Shown: positions 42,696 through 54,693, counted from the stretch's first letter. The stretch is DNA of 64,000 nucleotides from Bathynomus jamesi (GCA_023014485.1 JAJOZX010005524.1:235001-299000); one strand, 5' to 3'. The notes: generated from the letters alone by a model not told the origin. A program made the numbers and translations.

Positions 42696-42920
42696 TTGTA
42701 ACACCAATCGACCAGGGAAGTACTCTAGGGGGAAAAACGTTAGGCGGGAAACAGCGAGTGCTGGAACTCCGTTTCTCCTGTTACTGTCCTCGTTCAGTTG
42801 TTCTATTTCCGTGACTTATCTACCCTGTGAGCAGTCCAGCATGGTCTCTGACGCACACTTCTCCATTTTTTCCTCACTACACGCATGCATCTTACACTAC
42901 GCAATCTTTCAAATTTAAAA

Positions 42921-43545
42921 AAAAAAGAGATAGTACTGTCTTTAAGAGCCTCAGAATCCCATGTAGAGGGGACCATAAATGTTCCCACTTCTGGCTACTG
43001 GCACGTCTGGCTAATGACCTAACTTGCTCTCGATTCCCGAACCAGAATTTTCCGAATTCTACAACCTCTGGTCACGGCTTACATGCGAATGTCAAAATAA
43101 ATACATTTGCGCTGTTTACCTTTCTCCTATTTCTACTGGCTACCAAAAACTCCTTGGCTACCTCACTGCTAAAGGAACACATTCTATCCCACTCTCCTTT
43201 TGCTGAAATCTCCATTTTAGGTGATTTCAATGTTCACCACACACTTTGTCTTTCCTCTCATTTCACTGACAGCCATGATTAACTAGCTTACAACTTTTCT
43301 ACCCTGAATGACCTAGAGCAGATTGTACAGCACCCTACTCGTATGAACGATCACCTTAAGGATATAGGTCCAACATTCTGGATTTATTTCTCTCTACTCA
43401 TCCTTCTCTTACTCTGTCAAGCTTTTTTTCTCCGTGCGCTCCTCCGACCACAATTTTATATGTTTCCTGTCCTACCGCTCCAGTTCGGCCTTGGATTCTT
43501 CCAAAAGGAGAGGCCTTTGGCACTTTGGCGCCGCTGATTGGGAGG
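42921..43545 (+). pseudogene. family J endonuclease
   Basis: Across several frames: a SGYWHVWLMT block, a block with AVYLSPIS and TGYQKL, EISILGDFNVHHTL (the Asp-Asn of the endonuclease), NDLEQIVQHPTR, and SSDHNFICFLSY (Asp-His pair). It ends with RRGLWHFGAADWEA, where the transposon begins. The parallel sequence in the minus-strand copy (51270-51090) reads SIDHNFISVSCP and RRGLRHFGAADWEALKQYF. Several stops make it non-functional. Confidence 0.7.
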
Positions 43546-44502
43546 CCCAGGAGTATGTGCGCCAAAGGTAGAGTGCAATTGCATAATGTTGCAAGAGTGC
43601 CATCCCACCCCCTTTCATGCAGGCACCCCACCCCCTTTGTTGCGAGGCACCCCCACCCACTTTGTTGCAAGGCGCCCAACCCCTTTGTTGCACGGCACCA
43701 AAAAGGGCCTAGAGGGGGGTTTCTTCGCCTGACAGCTGTCAGACACACATGAGGTCTTCAGCCACCCCGCCGCTCTTTTATAGTGCCCCCTAATCAGCCA
43801 GTTGGCTGAGTTGCCAGTTTGCGCCATGTATTTAATTATTCATATATTATTCAGCCAGTTGGCTGAGTTGCCAGATTGCACTAAATATTTATTTAAACCA
43901 TATATTAATGTTGGCTTAGAAGGCTGAGTTGCCAGATAGCATTAGTTAATTATTCCATATATTATTCAGCCAGTTGACTTAGAAGACCGATTTGACAAAT
44001 AACAATTAATTAAATATTCAGAAAACCGAAACCAAACAAGTGATATAATCGTGTTCAAGGAATAAATAAAACACCAATACAACGTTCTGTTATTTTAGCT
44101 GAATTAATGGATATACAATGGACATATATATGGTCAAATAATAGAACAGAAAATATATAATCATACAAAGCATAGTATTAACAAAATATTAGTACAGGAA
44201 ATATATAGTTATATTAATTACACTGATCTACAAATTTTGTAAAAGTTTGTGCTTTGGAGATAAAATGTGTTTCCTATTATGGATTTTGGGGTGCTGAAAA
44301 CGAATATGACCATAAAAACAGTCGATTGACTACAGGTTCCAAGAAAATTTAAGTTACACATTTTGCGTATATGTATACCATATATTGGTAACATACCTGT
44401 AAAATGTAGTCACTTATATTGCCTTCCTGACCGTGGATTAAACTCGAAAGATACGACATAAAAATCGCCTTTTCCTGTACATTTCCAAGATTTCCAAAAT
44501 TG

Positions 44503-44556
<54 letters not shown>

Positions 44557-44559
<3 letters not shown>

Positions 44560-45650
44560 TGGCGACTCCAGCTCTTCAAGACTACTCGGGCTCTTTTTAA
44601 ATTTTCAATTCTACATATGAGCCGACACTTAAATGCATGACAATAACTTAAGATTATCAATAAAATAAATAAATACATACCTCGGTAAAAAAAGTTATTT
44701 GAATTTTATTTACTTGAACATAAAGTCCAAGCGTCTTGGTTTTAAAGCAAATTCCTTTAATATTCGTCATGTAATTCCTTTTTGCTTTCTAAATCAATAG
44801 GTATTTCTTTTTCAATTGAAATCCTAGCCAGGGACGAGAGCCGTTCTTGAGCCATTGTGTTTCTTAAATATGATCTAATTCGATCAAGAACAGAGAAACT
44901 TCTTTCATTTGAAACAGAAGTTACAGGTATGGTAAGGAGCTGAATCAGCTCTGTGGTTTTCTTTTAATGATAACACTATGTCCTCCATGGGTGGGCTATA
45001 CTTCTCAGAATACTTATAATATTAAAAATAAGTCAGATTATTTAAGAAAAGTGAACAACTTCACATTGCGTGCGACAAAAATCAAACTGCACCGCCGCCT
45101 AAGGCAGTTGAAGGCACGCTTATCGAAACGTAAAAAGTTACCATGTATCGCCAGAATTAAAAATTGTGCCTCTACAAGGCCAAAGGATATAAGCCCGCGT
45201 TGAAATGTTTTTTCTTTATAAAAAATATTAATAGGAGGAAAAACGTATTTTATTTAATGAGAATTAGAAGAAGGACTATTATGTAACCGTATGCAAGCAA
45301 ATAATTATTCATTAAAAGAACTTTAAATATACGATATTACTTATACTTTCTCGGGCGTAATATCTTGCGCCCGAGTAAAGAATCTTGAAAGATTACACGA
45401 AAACTTAATGTGTCAATATAGTTTTTTATAGGTAGTAAGGGTATCTAAATGCGCTCAAAATTTGCTTGCGTGACGAAGGCTAGACAGAAAAATAGTAACA
45501 TACTACCAGCCAAAAAACATTTTTGCAATTTCTATTTAACTTTTTTAAAAAACTTAAATCTATAAATACACAATTTTATCTCTCATGCTTCTCCTTGCCC
45601 CTTGCCTCTCTGGCTCAGCCCGAGAAGCCCGAGTGCAGGAGTCGCCACTG
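44557..45650 (-). mobile_element. hAT element, 1.1 kb, inside the 3 kb transposon
   Basis: The ends CAGTGGCGACTCCAGC and GCAGGAGTCGCCACTG are inverted, with a further match in the adjacent CTCGGGCT stretch. It sits in (TA)n, so the duplication is not distinguishable from the repeat. Confidence 0.85.
44761..44950 (-). pseudogene. hAT transposase C-terminal fragment (ZMYM1-like)
   Basis: Minus strand: TTELIQLLTIPVTSVSNERS, FSVLDRIRSYLRNTMAQERL and SSLARISIEKEIPIDLESKK, then a stop. The NERSFS block is the conserved part of the hAT dimerisation domain, and the order matches ZMYM1-like and P52rIPK-like transposases. The rest of the enzyme is absent. Confidence 0.8.
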
Positions 45651-46520
45651 ATATATATATATATATATAATATATATATATATCATTAGTAGTGGTAATA
45701 ATATTAATAATGCTAATAATAATTTCACGCTTACTTAGAAACAAATATTGAAGCACTATATATGGGTTAAAGTTTCGCGTTTTATTGCAAAAATAATGCA
45801 GGATAGAAATAAAGCAAATATTCTTAAATTCGTTTGTGTCTGTGTGTGTGTGACGGGCGTCATTAGGAAATTATTCTTTTTTGAATTGAAGTGTTTTACG
45901 CCAGCCTTAGACCCGGTTGGGATTTATTTTCCGTACGAGTAGTTTCTACACCCCACCTTAGACTTACGGAGCTCTTTTTTCTTTCTTTTTTGAATTGAAG
46001 TGTATTACCCTCACCTTAGTCCCACGGGGGAACATTAGGGTTCCCTGAGTAACGAGCCCCGTCCGGGGTGCGAACCCGATTCCTTTTTAGCGCACGTGCA
46101 CTGTGACGCTTGGCTGAGGCGCAGGGCACCCAGCAACCGGACGGGGTGATACCAGGGGCGCCCAGCAACCGGACGCATGGGTCTCGTGCCCGCCAACGCG
46201 CGGCGCGTCAACTGATGCACTGGCTAATGATGCCCAGAGGCGATGACACCCTGAGGCACTGGCTGATGATGACCTGAGGCACTGGATGATTAAGCCAACT
46301 GGCTGATTAGGGGCACTATAAGAGAGCGGCGGGGTGGCTGAAGACCTCATATGCGTCTGACAGCTGTCAGGCGAAGAACCCCCTCCTCTGGGCCCTCTCC
46401 TCTTCCTTTCTCTCTCTCTCTCTCTACCCCTTTGGGGTGCCTTGCAACAAAGGGGGTGGGGTGGCACTCTTGCAACATTATGCAATTGCATTTGCACTAC
46501 CTTTTTGCGCCCATACTACT

Positions 46521-47025
46521 GGCCCTTTGGTAGTACTTCTATGATTTCCCATGGAATGATTACTGCTTCCGTAGCCGGGGCACCTCCGATTGTAATGACC
46601 GCATCACGGTGATTCTCTCGGGCATGGAGGCATACATTCCATGTTCTACTAATGTAAAAAACTTTGGTTTAACTTTGCTTGTTCTTATGCTATCCATAAC
46701 AGAGAGGAGGCTTTCAGAAGGTGCCGTCGCCATCCACTCCTGACTCTCACGCCTTATATTTCTGCCCGGAATCGTGCTAAATCTGTTCCTCGACACGCCA
46801 AAAATTCCTTCATCACACAAAAACACGAAAACCTATCAAATTTATGTTAATCGGTATTTTCATTCTTTCATCTACTCAATCGGTCAACTCTGGAACAACC
46901 CTCCTCAATCCATCTTTACCCCTGACTGTAACTCCCCAATCTCAAAAACTCTGGATCTGATTTCGGCTCTTTTCTTCTATAGGGGGAGGGAGATTTTGCG
47001 GCCTTCACTCTTGGCCCCCTCCTTC

Positions 47026-47035
<10 letters not shown>
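46521..47035 (+). pseudogene. family J linker and 3' end
   Basis: Continues the LINE after the transposon with YFYDFPWNDYCF-like sequence in shifted frames, HSMFY and KLWFNFACS, then, after a deletion, NRYFHSFIYSIGQLWNNPPQ and the 3' tail ending CCCTCCTTCATAT. The matching order in the minus-strand copy (51100-50750, 49200-48950) supports the family call. Confidence 0.65.
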
Positions 47036-47066
<31 letters not shown>

Positions 47067-47359
47067 TATATATAGATATATATATATATCCGTTTTCTTT
47101 TGTTCGTTTTGTATTTTAAAGCAGTCTGATATTGCAATCTGTTCGGCTTTTCAATTCCATTTGCATTGAAGACTTAAATTGTTTGGAAAGATTCATTTAC
47201 TTCCCTTTTATCAAAGGATGTTTCAAATTAAACTCTTGTAAGCAAATGTAAATTATTAAAAAATCCGAGCAAGTTAATTATAATTTTCTTTACCAAACTA
47301 TCTCTATTTAGAAGAGAACATTGTTTTTAATTTTTTCCCCAAAATTATTTAATTTTAAT

Positions 47360-47392
<33 letters not shown>
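47036..47392. other. (TA)n tracts and AT-rich sequence
   Basis: (TA)n at 47033-47090 and (CA)n at 47360-47384 bracket unassigned sequence. Confidence 0.7.
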
Positions 47393-48930
47393 CAGGGTGC
47401 CCAAAAAAAATGGCACCAATTTGAGAAGTGATATCTCAATAACCATTGCAGCTAGGGACTTAAAAAAACAACCAAATGAAAGATAATTCTTTTCTCTTTA
47501 AATACTTATTCTATGGCTTGATGGTTATAAGCCATATAATGCCCAAAATTGGCTTCCAAAAAATATACAAAAAAGTTGCGCATTTATATTTATTCCTTTT
47601 AAGTTAAACCTAATTTCAATAAATGGCTCAATCTGCCATCCATTATGGTCAACCACAGCCTGTAATCTCGCCCTCCATTTGAAATTGCCTTTGAGATCGT
47701 CACTTGTAGAGATTTTCCCATGCATCCTGAATTCGTTCACGAAGATGGTTCACATCACGGATTTTCTGACCATGGTAGACTTCTCTCTCTAAGGCAGACC
47801 ACACAAAGTAGTCAATGGGTTCAGATCTGGGCTGCATGGTGGCCAATTATTTGGTTCGATAAAACCAGGACAATTATTATTGAGAAATGTTATTGCTTCC
47901 TTGGCTGTATGAGATGGGGCTCCATCTTGCATGAACACAAAATCAGTGCTCGTCTCCTTGATCTCTGACAACATTGGAGACAAAATGTCATTACAGTAGT
48001 AAATTGAGTTAATTTTAACGCCTCGCTGAATAAAAATGATGGATGTTTTGTTCTCAGATGACGCTGCAAGGGAAACCATTATCGAATCTGAAAAGTGTTT
48101 TTTTCACGCAAAAGTCGTTTTGGGTCAACATGAGTTTTTGTCGCCACTGCTGCACGAACCCGATCATTTGGGTATTTCGTGGTGTTTCGACCGTAAATCG
48201 TTTCTCATCAGAAAACCAAATTTTTTCACAGACTCATTTGACCGAAATCTTCGCAATAGATTTTTACATCGATGGAAACGTCTTTCTTTCACAGGCTCCG
48301 ATAAAGCAGTAACCTTCACCCTCTTAAATGTTTTCAACCCAAGATCTTTTTGAATTATTCGCTGTACTGATGACGTGAAATCCCGGTTTCTTTCGCAACT
48401 TCACGTTCACTTTACTTGTTCCCGGTTGTTCCTCTTGACTTAAAACCATTTCATTACTTTTTCAATGTTTTCTGGCGTTCTAATACTTTTTGGTCGACCA
48501 CTTCCCGGACGCCGTTGACTGCTGCCGGTTTCTTTAAGTTTTTGTAAAAAATGTGCCACAGTTCTTTTTTTCCAATTTCTATTTGGAAATTCGTAAAGGA
48601 TTCTGTTTAATGAATATCCTTTTTCTTCACGTAGTGCTTGTATAATGTTCTTATCAGATTCTCTCAATCCCATCTTGAGGGGTCTGGAATAGAAAAATTT
48701 CATTTAAAATTAGGATCAATGAATAAATATAAATGCGCAACTTTTTTTTGTATATTTTTTTTGGAAGCCAATTTTGGGCATTATATGGGCTTATAACCAT
48801 CAAGCCATAGAATAAGTATTTAAAGAGAAAAGAATTATCTTTCATTTGATTGTTTTTTTAAGTCCCTAGCTGCAATGTTTATTGAGATATCACTTCTCAA
48901 ATTTGGTGCCATTTTTTTTGGGCCACCCGG
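47393..48930 (-). mobile_element. mariner-type element, DD37D, with ~210 bp terminal inverted repeats
   Basis: CAGGGTGCCCAAAAAAAATG and CATTTTTTTTGGGCCACCCG begin inverted repeats of about 210 bp; TA flanks both ends. At 1538 bp it is close to full length, with the transposase on the minus strand. Confidence 0.9.
47789..48703 (-). pseudogene. DD37D mariner transposase, frameshifted
   Basis: The enzyme would excise and reinsert the element. N-terminus (48703-48440): MKFFYSRPLKMGLRESDKNI, then a helix-turn-helix (FLQKLKETGSSQRRPGSGRP). After frameshifts the catalytic domain shows WFSDEKRFTVETP (first Asp), VFMQDGAPSHTAKEAITFLN (second Asp), and WPPCSPDLNPL, where a one-base deletion shifts the frame just before the third Asp. 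Corrected for that base, the spacing is 37 residues, as in DD37D (maT-like) mariners. At least three frameshifts are present. Confidence 0.8.
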
Positions 48931-49028
48931 TATATATATATATATATATTATGCAGGAAGAAGGGGCCAAGGGCGAATGCCCGCAAAAGCGCACCCCCTC
49001 CCCTCCTAGAAGAAGAAAGAAGCCAAAA

Positions 49029-50620
49029 TCAAGGTCCAGGGTTTTCGAGATGACTAGACAGTGGCAGGCTGAGTAGACACTCTGTTTTTGAAAGATTGGA
49101 GGCCATAGACGGGGGAATAGATGGATTGAGGAATATTGTTCCAGAGTTCACCAGTTGAGTTGATGAAAATTTGAAATACCGATTAACCCTCGCGTTATAG
49201 AGTTGGAGAGAAAAGGAATGAGAATGTGTAGAAAGTCTGGTGCTTTGTGCTCTCCTTAAAGGAGGAAACATGTAGTTACAGGGTTCAAAGCAGCAGTGTC
49301 CGCAATAATAGTGATAGTAAAGAGAGAGTGAGGCAACATTGCGGCGAAGAGAAAGAGGTTGGAGGCAGGGATTGATAAGACGAAAGGCTTTGGTCAAGTA
49401 GAGCTGTGTGGGTTGAGCTACCACACACATGAGAAGTGTACTCGATACAGGGACGGACAAGAATCCTGCACCGAGACAGCAACTGAATCGGGGTGAAGAA
49501 ACTGCCGAGCCGGTATAGCACACTAACTTCTTATAAGCTGTTTCAGAAAGAGAGTATTTGATCTTTCCAGGAAAGATCACGAGAAAATGAAACGCCAAGA
49601 ATATTAAGAGAAGGGGAAGAATCAAGTTATGTATTGTTGAAGGTAAGGGGATTGTCGTGTGGAAGATTGTGACGAGTAGGATAAAGAAATTGAGTTTTTA
49701 AGGCATTAAAAACCATAAGGTTTACTCTGCCCCAATCAGAGATAATAGAAAGATAAGTGGTAAGGTGTACCATAGCTGTCCTACATGAAGTATGAAGTGA
49801 CTGTTGAGAGGGACGCTTTGTGAAGCGGGTGGAGAAGCGAAGAGTGGAATCATCGGCAAAGGAGTGGATCGGACAGGAAGTGCGATTCAATAGATCATTG
49901 ATAAATAAAAGGAAAAGAGTGGGTGGCAGAACAGAGCCCTGAAGAACACCACTATTAGAAGCTTTAGGAGAAGAACAGTGGCCATCTACAACCGCAGCTA
50001 TAGATCGGCCAGAAAGGAAATTAGAGATGAAGGCACAAAATCCGAAGGAGGGTAGTTTCGAAATTAAAGATTTGTGCCAAACTCTATCAGAAGCTTTCGA
50101 TATGTCTAGCGCAATAGCAAAGGTTTCACCGAAATCCCGAAAGGAGGATGACCAAGGATCAGAGAGATATGCAAGAAGATCGCCAGTAGAGCGTCCCTTG
50201 CGGAACCCATACTGACAATTTGAAAAGATTTTGAGAAGAAAGGTGTTTAAGAATCTTCCTAGTAACGATAGATTAAAAAACTTTCGAAAGGAAAGAAATC
50301 GAAGCATTTGAACGATAGATGGAGGGTTGAGAACGGTCACCTTTCTTTGGGACAAGATGAATGAGAACGAACTTCCATTAGGAAGGAAGAGTTCCAGATT
50401 AAAAACAAAAACAAAGACGAAAGAGTTTGCCTCGGCAAGGTGTCAGCACAGAAGCGCAGTTCTTGAGAACAACAGGAGTAACTCCATCAGGACCGTACGC
50501 CTTCCTAAAGGTGAGTCCAGATAGGTCAGAATAAAAATATTTGGAATAGATTCTAATTTCAGACATTAAAAAGCCGGAGGGAGGAGATGGAAAAACAGCA
50601 CTGGAATCGTCCATGGTTGA
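49029..50620 (-). pseudogene. family J reverse transcriptase and C-terminus
   Basis: A 242-codon frame (50355-49627) contains NCQYGFRKGRSTGDLLAYLS, motif A (AIALDISKASDRVWHKSLIS, with Ser where Phe is usual), motif B (SGVLQGSVLPPTLFLLFIND) and motif C (HSFADDSTL) with both Asps. Upstream, 50614-50520, lies LTFRKAYGPDGVTPVVLKNC, the block before the RT. The C-terminus follows in other frames: CRILVRPCIEYTSHV, then NRYFKFSSTQLVN and HLENPGP. The layout matches jockey/CR1-like RTs common in arthropods. Confidence 0.8.
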
Positions 50621-50739
50621 TATGGAGGCGAAAGTCCGAGAGAACGGTTCAACTTTATCAGTGGAAAAGACGGCAACTGAACCGTCGGAATAGAAAAAAG
50701 GAGGGAAAGAAGAAGTAAAGTTGTTGGAGAGTTCTTGGT

Positions 50740-51272
50740 TAGATACCAGAAAGAGCGAGAATTAGAATTAGATAGATTTTCATATTTTTATCTGATGAAG
50801 GAACTTTTGACGAGTCGAAGAACAAATCTTGCACGATTCCGGCAGAAATGTAAGCTAAGTGAGAGTCAGGAGTTGGATGGCGAAGGTACCTTCTGAAAAC
50901 CTCCTCTGTTATAGATAACATTAGAACAAGTAAAGTTAAACCAAATTTTTTTTGCATTAATACTAGGAATAGAATATGGAATGTATGCCTCCATGCCAGA
51001 GAGAATCATCGTGATGCGCTTAGCACAATCGGAGATATCACGGCCACGGAAGCAGTAATCATTCCATGGGAAACCAGAGAAGTACTGCTTAAGGGCCTCC
51101 CAATCAGCGGCGCCAAAATGGCGAAGGCCTCTCCTATTGGGAGGATCTAAAGGCCGAACTGGAGCAATAGGACAGGAAACAGATATAAAATTGTGGTCGA
51201 TGGAGCCCAACGGAGAAAAGGGTTTGACAGAGTAAAAGGAAGGATAAGAGGTGAGAAATAAATCCACAATGT

Positions 51273-51283
<11 letters not shown>
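50740..51283 (-). pseudogene. family J endonuclease end and linker
   Basis: Minus frame: VDLFLTSYPSFYSVKPFS, GSIDHNFISVSC (Asp-His pair), RRGLRHFGAADWEALKQYF, PWNDYCFRGRDISDCAKRI and the linker AKKIWFNFTCSNVI. These are the same blocks as in the 42.9-46.6 kb copy. It is interrupted upstream by (TA)n. Confidence 0.7.
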
Positions 51284-51329
<46 letters not shown>

Positions 51330-51365
51330 GATAGATAGATAGATAGATAGATATAGATATATATG
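51284..51365. repeat. (TA)n-(GATA)n microsatellite
   Basis: (TG)n, (TA)n and about six GATA units lie between two LINEs of opposite orientation. Confidence 0.95.
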
Positions 51366-51425
51366 CGCCAGTGTCGATTACATCTCTCACTAAAATATCT
51401 GAAAGAATAGTTAGAGAAATAATCC

Positions 51426-52405
51426 ATGACTTTTGGAAACTCAGAAAAATTAAATAATAACCAACATGGGTTTCGGTCAGGCAGATCATGCCTATCACAA
51501 CTAATGGAACACTACAACATTATTATTGATACACGTGAAAGTAATGAAAACTATGATGTAATATACACAGACTTTGCCAAAGCGTTCGACAAGTGTAACC
51601 GTGGAATCATAATACATAAACTGAAGTATATGGAAATAACAGGAAAAGTAGGAAAATGGATATATAATTTCCTTAATGAGCGGCGGCAAGTCGTTACAGT
51701 TCAAGGAATATCTTTATTAGAATCAGAGGTCCTCAGCTCAGTACCACAAGGAACAGTATTAGCCCCATTACTCTTTATAATCATGTTAACTGACATAGAT
51801 GAGGACGTTACCAGAGACAGCACAGTAACATCCTTTGCCGATGAGACAAAGATCAGTAGAAAAATAAGAAACCCAGAGGATATAGGATCTCTACAAACAG
51901 ACATGAACAGAATCTACGAGTGATCGGAAGACAACAATATGAAATTTAACACTGAGAAATTTCAACTATTAAGGTATGGAAAATGGAGGACCTAAAATCC
52001 ATCCATGGAAACTATACTGAAATGACAAAACTGAGAAATTCTAAAGCAAAAGATTTAGGAGTTGTAATGATTGATGATGCGAAATTTGAAACACAAAATA
52101 AGATAGCAGTAAAAAGAGCAAAGAGAATAACTGGGCAGATACTGAGAACCATTAAACGAAGGGATAGGAATATAATGATTCTTCTATTGAAAACACTGAT
52201 CATACCCAAGTTGCAATACTGCTCGGTCACAACATCCCCATACAAAAAAGAAGACATTAGTCACCTAGAAGGGATTCAAAGAAGCTTCACAGCCAAGATC
52301 AATGGGTACAAAGAACTAAATTACTGGGAAAGGTTACGTGAATTAAATCTATATTCACTGGAAAGAAGAAGAGAGAGATACACCATTATTACATTTGGAA
52401 AATAA
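51426..52405 (+). pseudogene. reverse transcriptase of the third LINE type
   Basis: Frame 51426-51923: NNQHGFRSGRSCLSQLMEHY, motif A (DVIYTDFAKAFDKCNRGII), motif B (SSVPQGTVLAPLLFIIMLTD) and motif C (VTSFADETKIS), where the second catalytic Asp of FADD is Glu. After a stop at 51921 and a frameshift, 51983-52405 gives the thumb: KAKDLGVVMIDDAKFETQNK, LIIPKLQYCSV and NYWERLRELNLYSLERRRER. The FADE change and the stops make it inactive. Confidence 0.75.
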
Positions 52406-52548
52406 TGGAGAAACTAGCCCCTAATCTTACTCTGAACCATATAGCACCCCAAACAACAGTAGAAAGTAGAAAAGGAAGCGTGCGTCGCGTTTCCAAATTA
52501 AAGACTAGATAGGGAACATCCTCAGCCCTGAAGGAAAATAGTTTTGTT

Positions 52549-52795
52549 GTGAGAGGACCAAGACTGTTTAATCAGCTGCCCAAAGACCTAAGGAACACGA
52601 GTGGTGTTGCGGTGGATATCTTCAAAATAAGATTAGACGCATGGCTCATAACAGTCCCCGATGAGCCGGGCGTACTTGGCTATGTGAGGTGGAGAGTACA
52701 AGAAACCAACTCGCTGCTTCACCAGGCCAACTCGAGAGGAGGGGGCGACAAGCTTGACCTTCGTGAAATGAGGAATCATCGCACGGAACATTTGA
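52549..52795 (+). pseudogene. C-terminal end of the third LINE type
   Basis: The frame opens RGPRLFNQLPKDLRNTSGVA, continues DIFKIRLDAWLITVPDEPGV and NSLLHQANSRGGGDKLDL, and ends at (TA)n. This corresponds to the WNxLPxxV closing block of the CR1 copies. Confidence 0.7.
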
Positions 52796-52798
52796 AAG

Positions 52799-52822
52799 AT
52801 ATATATATATATATATATATAT

Positions 52823-52874
<52 letters not shown>

Positions 52875-52900
52875 ATATATATATATATACACACACAGTA
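52799..52900. repeat. (TA)n microsatellite
   Basis: Nearly uninterrupted TA with one GATA and one GTGTA. Confidence 0.95.
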
Positions 52901-52919
52901 TATATCAACCGATGCATTT

Positions 52920-53245
52920 ACAGCTTAAGTAGAAGGATGAAGAGTTGAACAGTGAACACTTTCTCACATAGAGCATCATTCCGCCCATACTCTCATTTCA
53001 GGGTACGAGCAGCTCGCAGCAGCATTGCCAAGCAAACATGGGGGTCAATTTTGAACGCTGTGAGTAAAGATGGTCTCTGCGGGTTGTGTTGATGTGCCGT
53101 TCAAATTCATTCCAGAGGTGTTTTGGCGGATTGAAATTAGGTCTCTGAGCGGGCCGTGACACGTTGCCAACGTTTTACTGCCCGAGCAAATGGGTTACAG
53201 TCCAGGTTTTGTGACAAGGGGCTTTGTCGTGCTGGTACAGGTACG
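52920..53245 (-). pseudogene. Tc1-like transposase C-terminus
   Basis: On the minus strand YQHDKAPCHKTWTV matches the QxDxAPxH block with the second catalytic Asp (here preceded by His), then RPNFNPPKHLWNEFERHINT is the SPDLNPIExLW block, with the third catalytic residue region changed to PPKH. The tail runs to LLVP and a stop near 53005. An in-frame stop after THLLGQ and the altered catalytic block show it is dead. Confidence 0.6.
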
Positions 53246-54096
53246 ATCCTCACTATAATGGTTATTATATATGCAAAATTCACAGTCGTAAATGAGGTTT
53301 AGTCACAAGTTATATAAATTATATTTTGAAAGTCTCCATTATATTACGCCATATAGTATATAATGTGCCTCATTTACCTGTATTTGTATTACTTTAAGAT
53401 TGTGTAATTTTTCATTTGTAATAATGGAAGTGAATTATTATTGGTACTTAAACATGTACTGTTTACCATACAGTTTACCACTTCTTTTTTCTCTATTACT
53501 TCAAAGATTACCTCAATTTCCATTTGTAACGGACAGAATTAATTAAATGCAGCTTTATTTGAGTTTCCATTATTTCTATTTATTTTCTTATTTCTTTCGT
53601 AAAAGTTGAAATTAAACTCAAAAATTTTTGCCTGAAAAGCCCTTGTACTTCCCAACGGCATATTCAGATAAGAATGCTGTTATTGGACAACTTGCGAATA
53701 AAATACAAAATTAAACAACAATGCCAACATTGTGTAAACTTACAGTATATGGATGCGAGGTATATCTTATGTAATGTATTCTTTCTGAATAAAGATTGCG
53801 TCTTTTTCTGTTTGTTTATAATTATAATGCTATAAACAGACTTATATGGACTAGCGATAAATACACAATTATTAAACTGATATAAGGAACTTGTTTCTCT
53901 ACGTATGACTGCTGATAAAAATAAAACAGTACTACTAATAATAATACTCTATAAGCAATAATATTAATATTTCAAACAAACATACAGTATTGTATTGTTC
54001 ATACGTGTTTTATTTTATATTTTTTTAACTTTATTATTATACTTGATACATATTTATAATTTAAAAGCCACAAGGATGGGTCTTCAGAGCAGCAGG
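53246..54096. other. AT-rich sequence, nothing recognised
   Basis: No repeat structure or coding signature found. Confidence 0.4.
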
Positions 54097-54104
54097 ATTC
54101 CCAC

Positions 54105-54693
54105 TAGGGTGGATCGATTTTACATTTTGTTCGATTTCCATATTCTAATAGAGACAAAAACTTGCGCATGCATAAGAAAATAGCCTCTGCAAAATCTTAG
54201 CTTAATAGGTAATCATCTTCTGCCCCCGGCAGAGCGATGAAAATCATATTTTAGTAGTCAAAAACGTATTTTTAAACCCTAGCCTAGTCATAAAATTTTG
54301 CGTGTGTGTTATTTCATGCCTAAGCAACGATATAAATGCTATGGGAAATATATAAATGCATCATTTAAGACAAAGAGCCGATCTGAAAATATGTATATTA
54401 TACATATTTTCAGATCGGCTCTTTGTCTTAAATAATGCATTTATATATTTCCCATAGCATTTATATCGTTGCTTAGGCATGACATAACACACACGCAAAA
54501 TTTTATGACTCTAGGCTAGGGTTTAAAAATACGTTTTTGACTACTAAAATATGATTTTCATCGCTCTGCCGGGGGCAGAAGATGATTACCTATTAAGCTA
54601 AGACTTTGCAGAGGCTATTTTCTCATGCATGCGCAAGTTTTTGTCTCTATTAGAACATGGAAATCGAAAAAAATGTAAAATCGATCCACCCTA
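54105..54693. mobile_element. foldback element, 589 bp, nearly perfect palindrome
   Basis: The arms (54105-54393 and 54394-54693) are inverted copies with only a handful of differences, meeting at ATATGTATATTATACATAT with almost no spacer. The ends are TAGGGTGGATCG and its inverse, and ATTCCCAC is duplicated exactly on both sides (54097-54104, 54694-54701). The 8 bp duplication and the TAGGG start point to hAT mobilisation. There is no coding capacity. Confidence 0.95.

Larger units (their letters stand above)
43549..46520. mobile_element. 3 kb DNA transposon with ~250 bp inverted repeats, no known transposase
   Basis: The ends AGGAGTATGTGCGCC and, inverted, AGTAGTATGGGCGCA start terminal inverted repeats that continue for about 250 bp (43549-43805 and 46285-46520; shared ATTGCATAATGTTGCAAGAG and GCCTGACAGCTGTCAG). 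GGCCC flanks both ends (43544-43548, 46521-46525), and the LINE frame resumes across it. The left arm contains four ~24 bp units (CCCCCTTTGTTGC type), followed by ~55-62 bp units beginning CAGCCAGTTGGCTGAG (43796-43990). The right side has GGCACTGGCTGATGATG-like units. No protein of its own is recognisable. Confidence 0.75.
42696..47035 (+). mobile_element. jockey-like LINE (family J), interrupted copy
   Basis: 5' leader 42696-42920, endonuclease 42921-43545, a foreign transposon (43549-46520), endonuclease-RT linker 46521-46790, then a jump to the 3' end (46830-47035). The RT catalytic core is deleted. Confidence 0.75.
48950..51283 (-). mobile_element. jockey-like LINE (family J), minus-strand copy
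   Basis: From right to left: endonuclease end (51270-50990), linker (to 50740), RT (50620-49627) and C-terminus plus 3' tail (49625-48950). The 5' half is lost at a (TA)n-(GATA)n tract. Confidence 0.8.
51366..52795 (+). mobile_element. LINE (CR1/L2-group), RT to C-terminus, plus strand
   Basis: The 5' end is cut within the RT; the 3' end runs into (TA)n at 52799. Three frames cover RT, thumb and C-terminus. Its codons and protein differ from both CR1 A-D and family J, so this is a third LINE type in the window. Confidence 0.7.
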
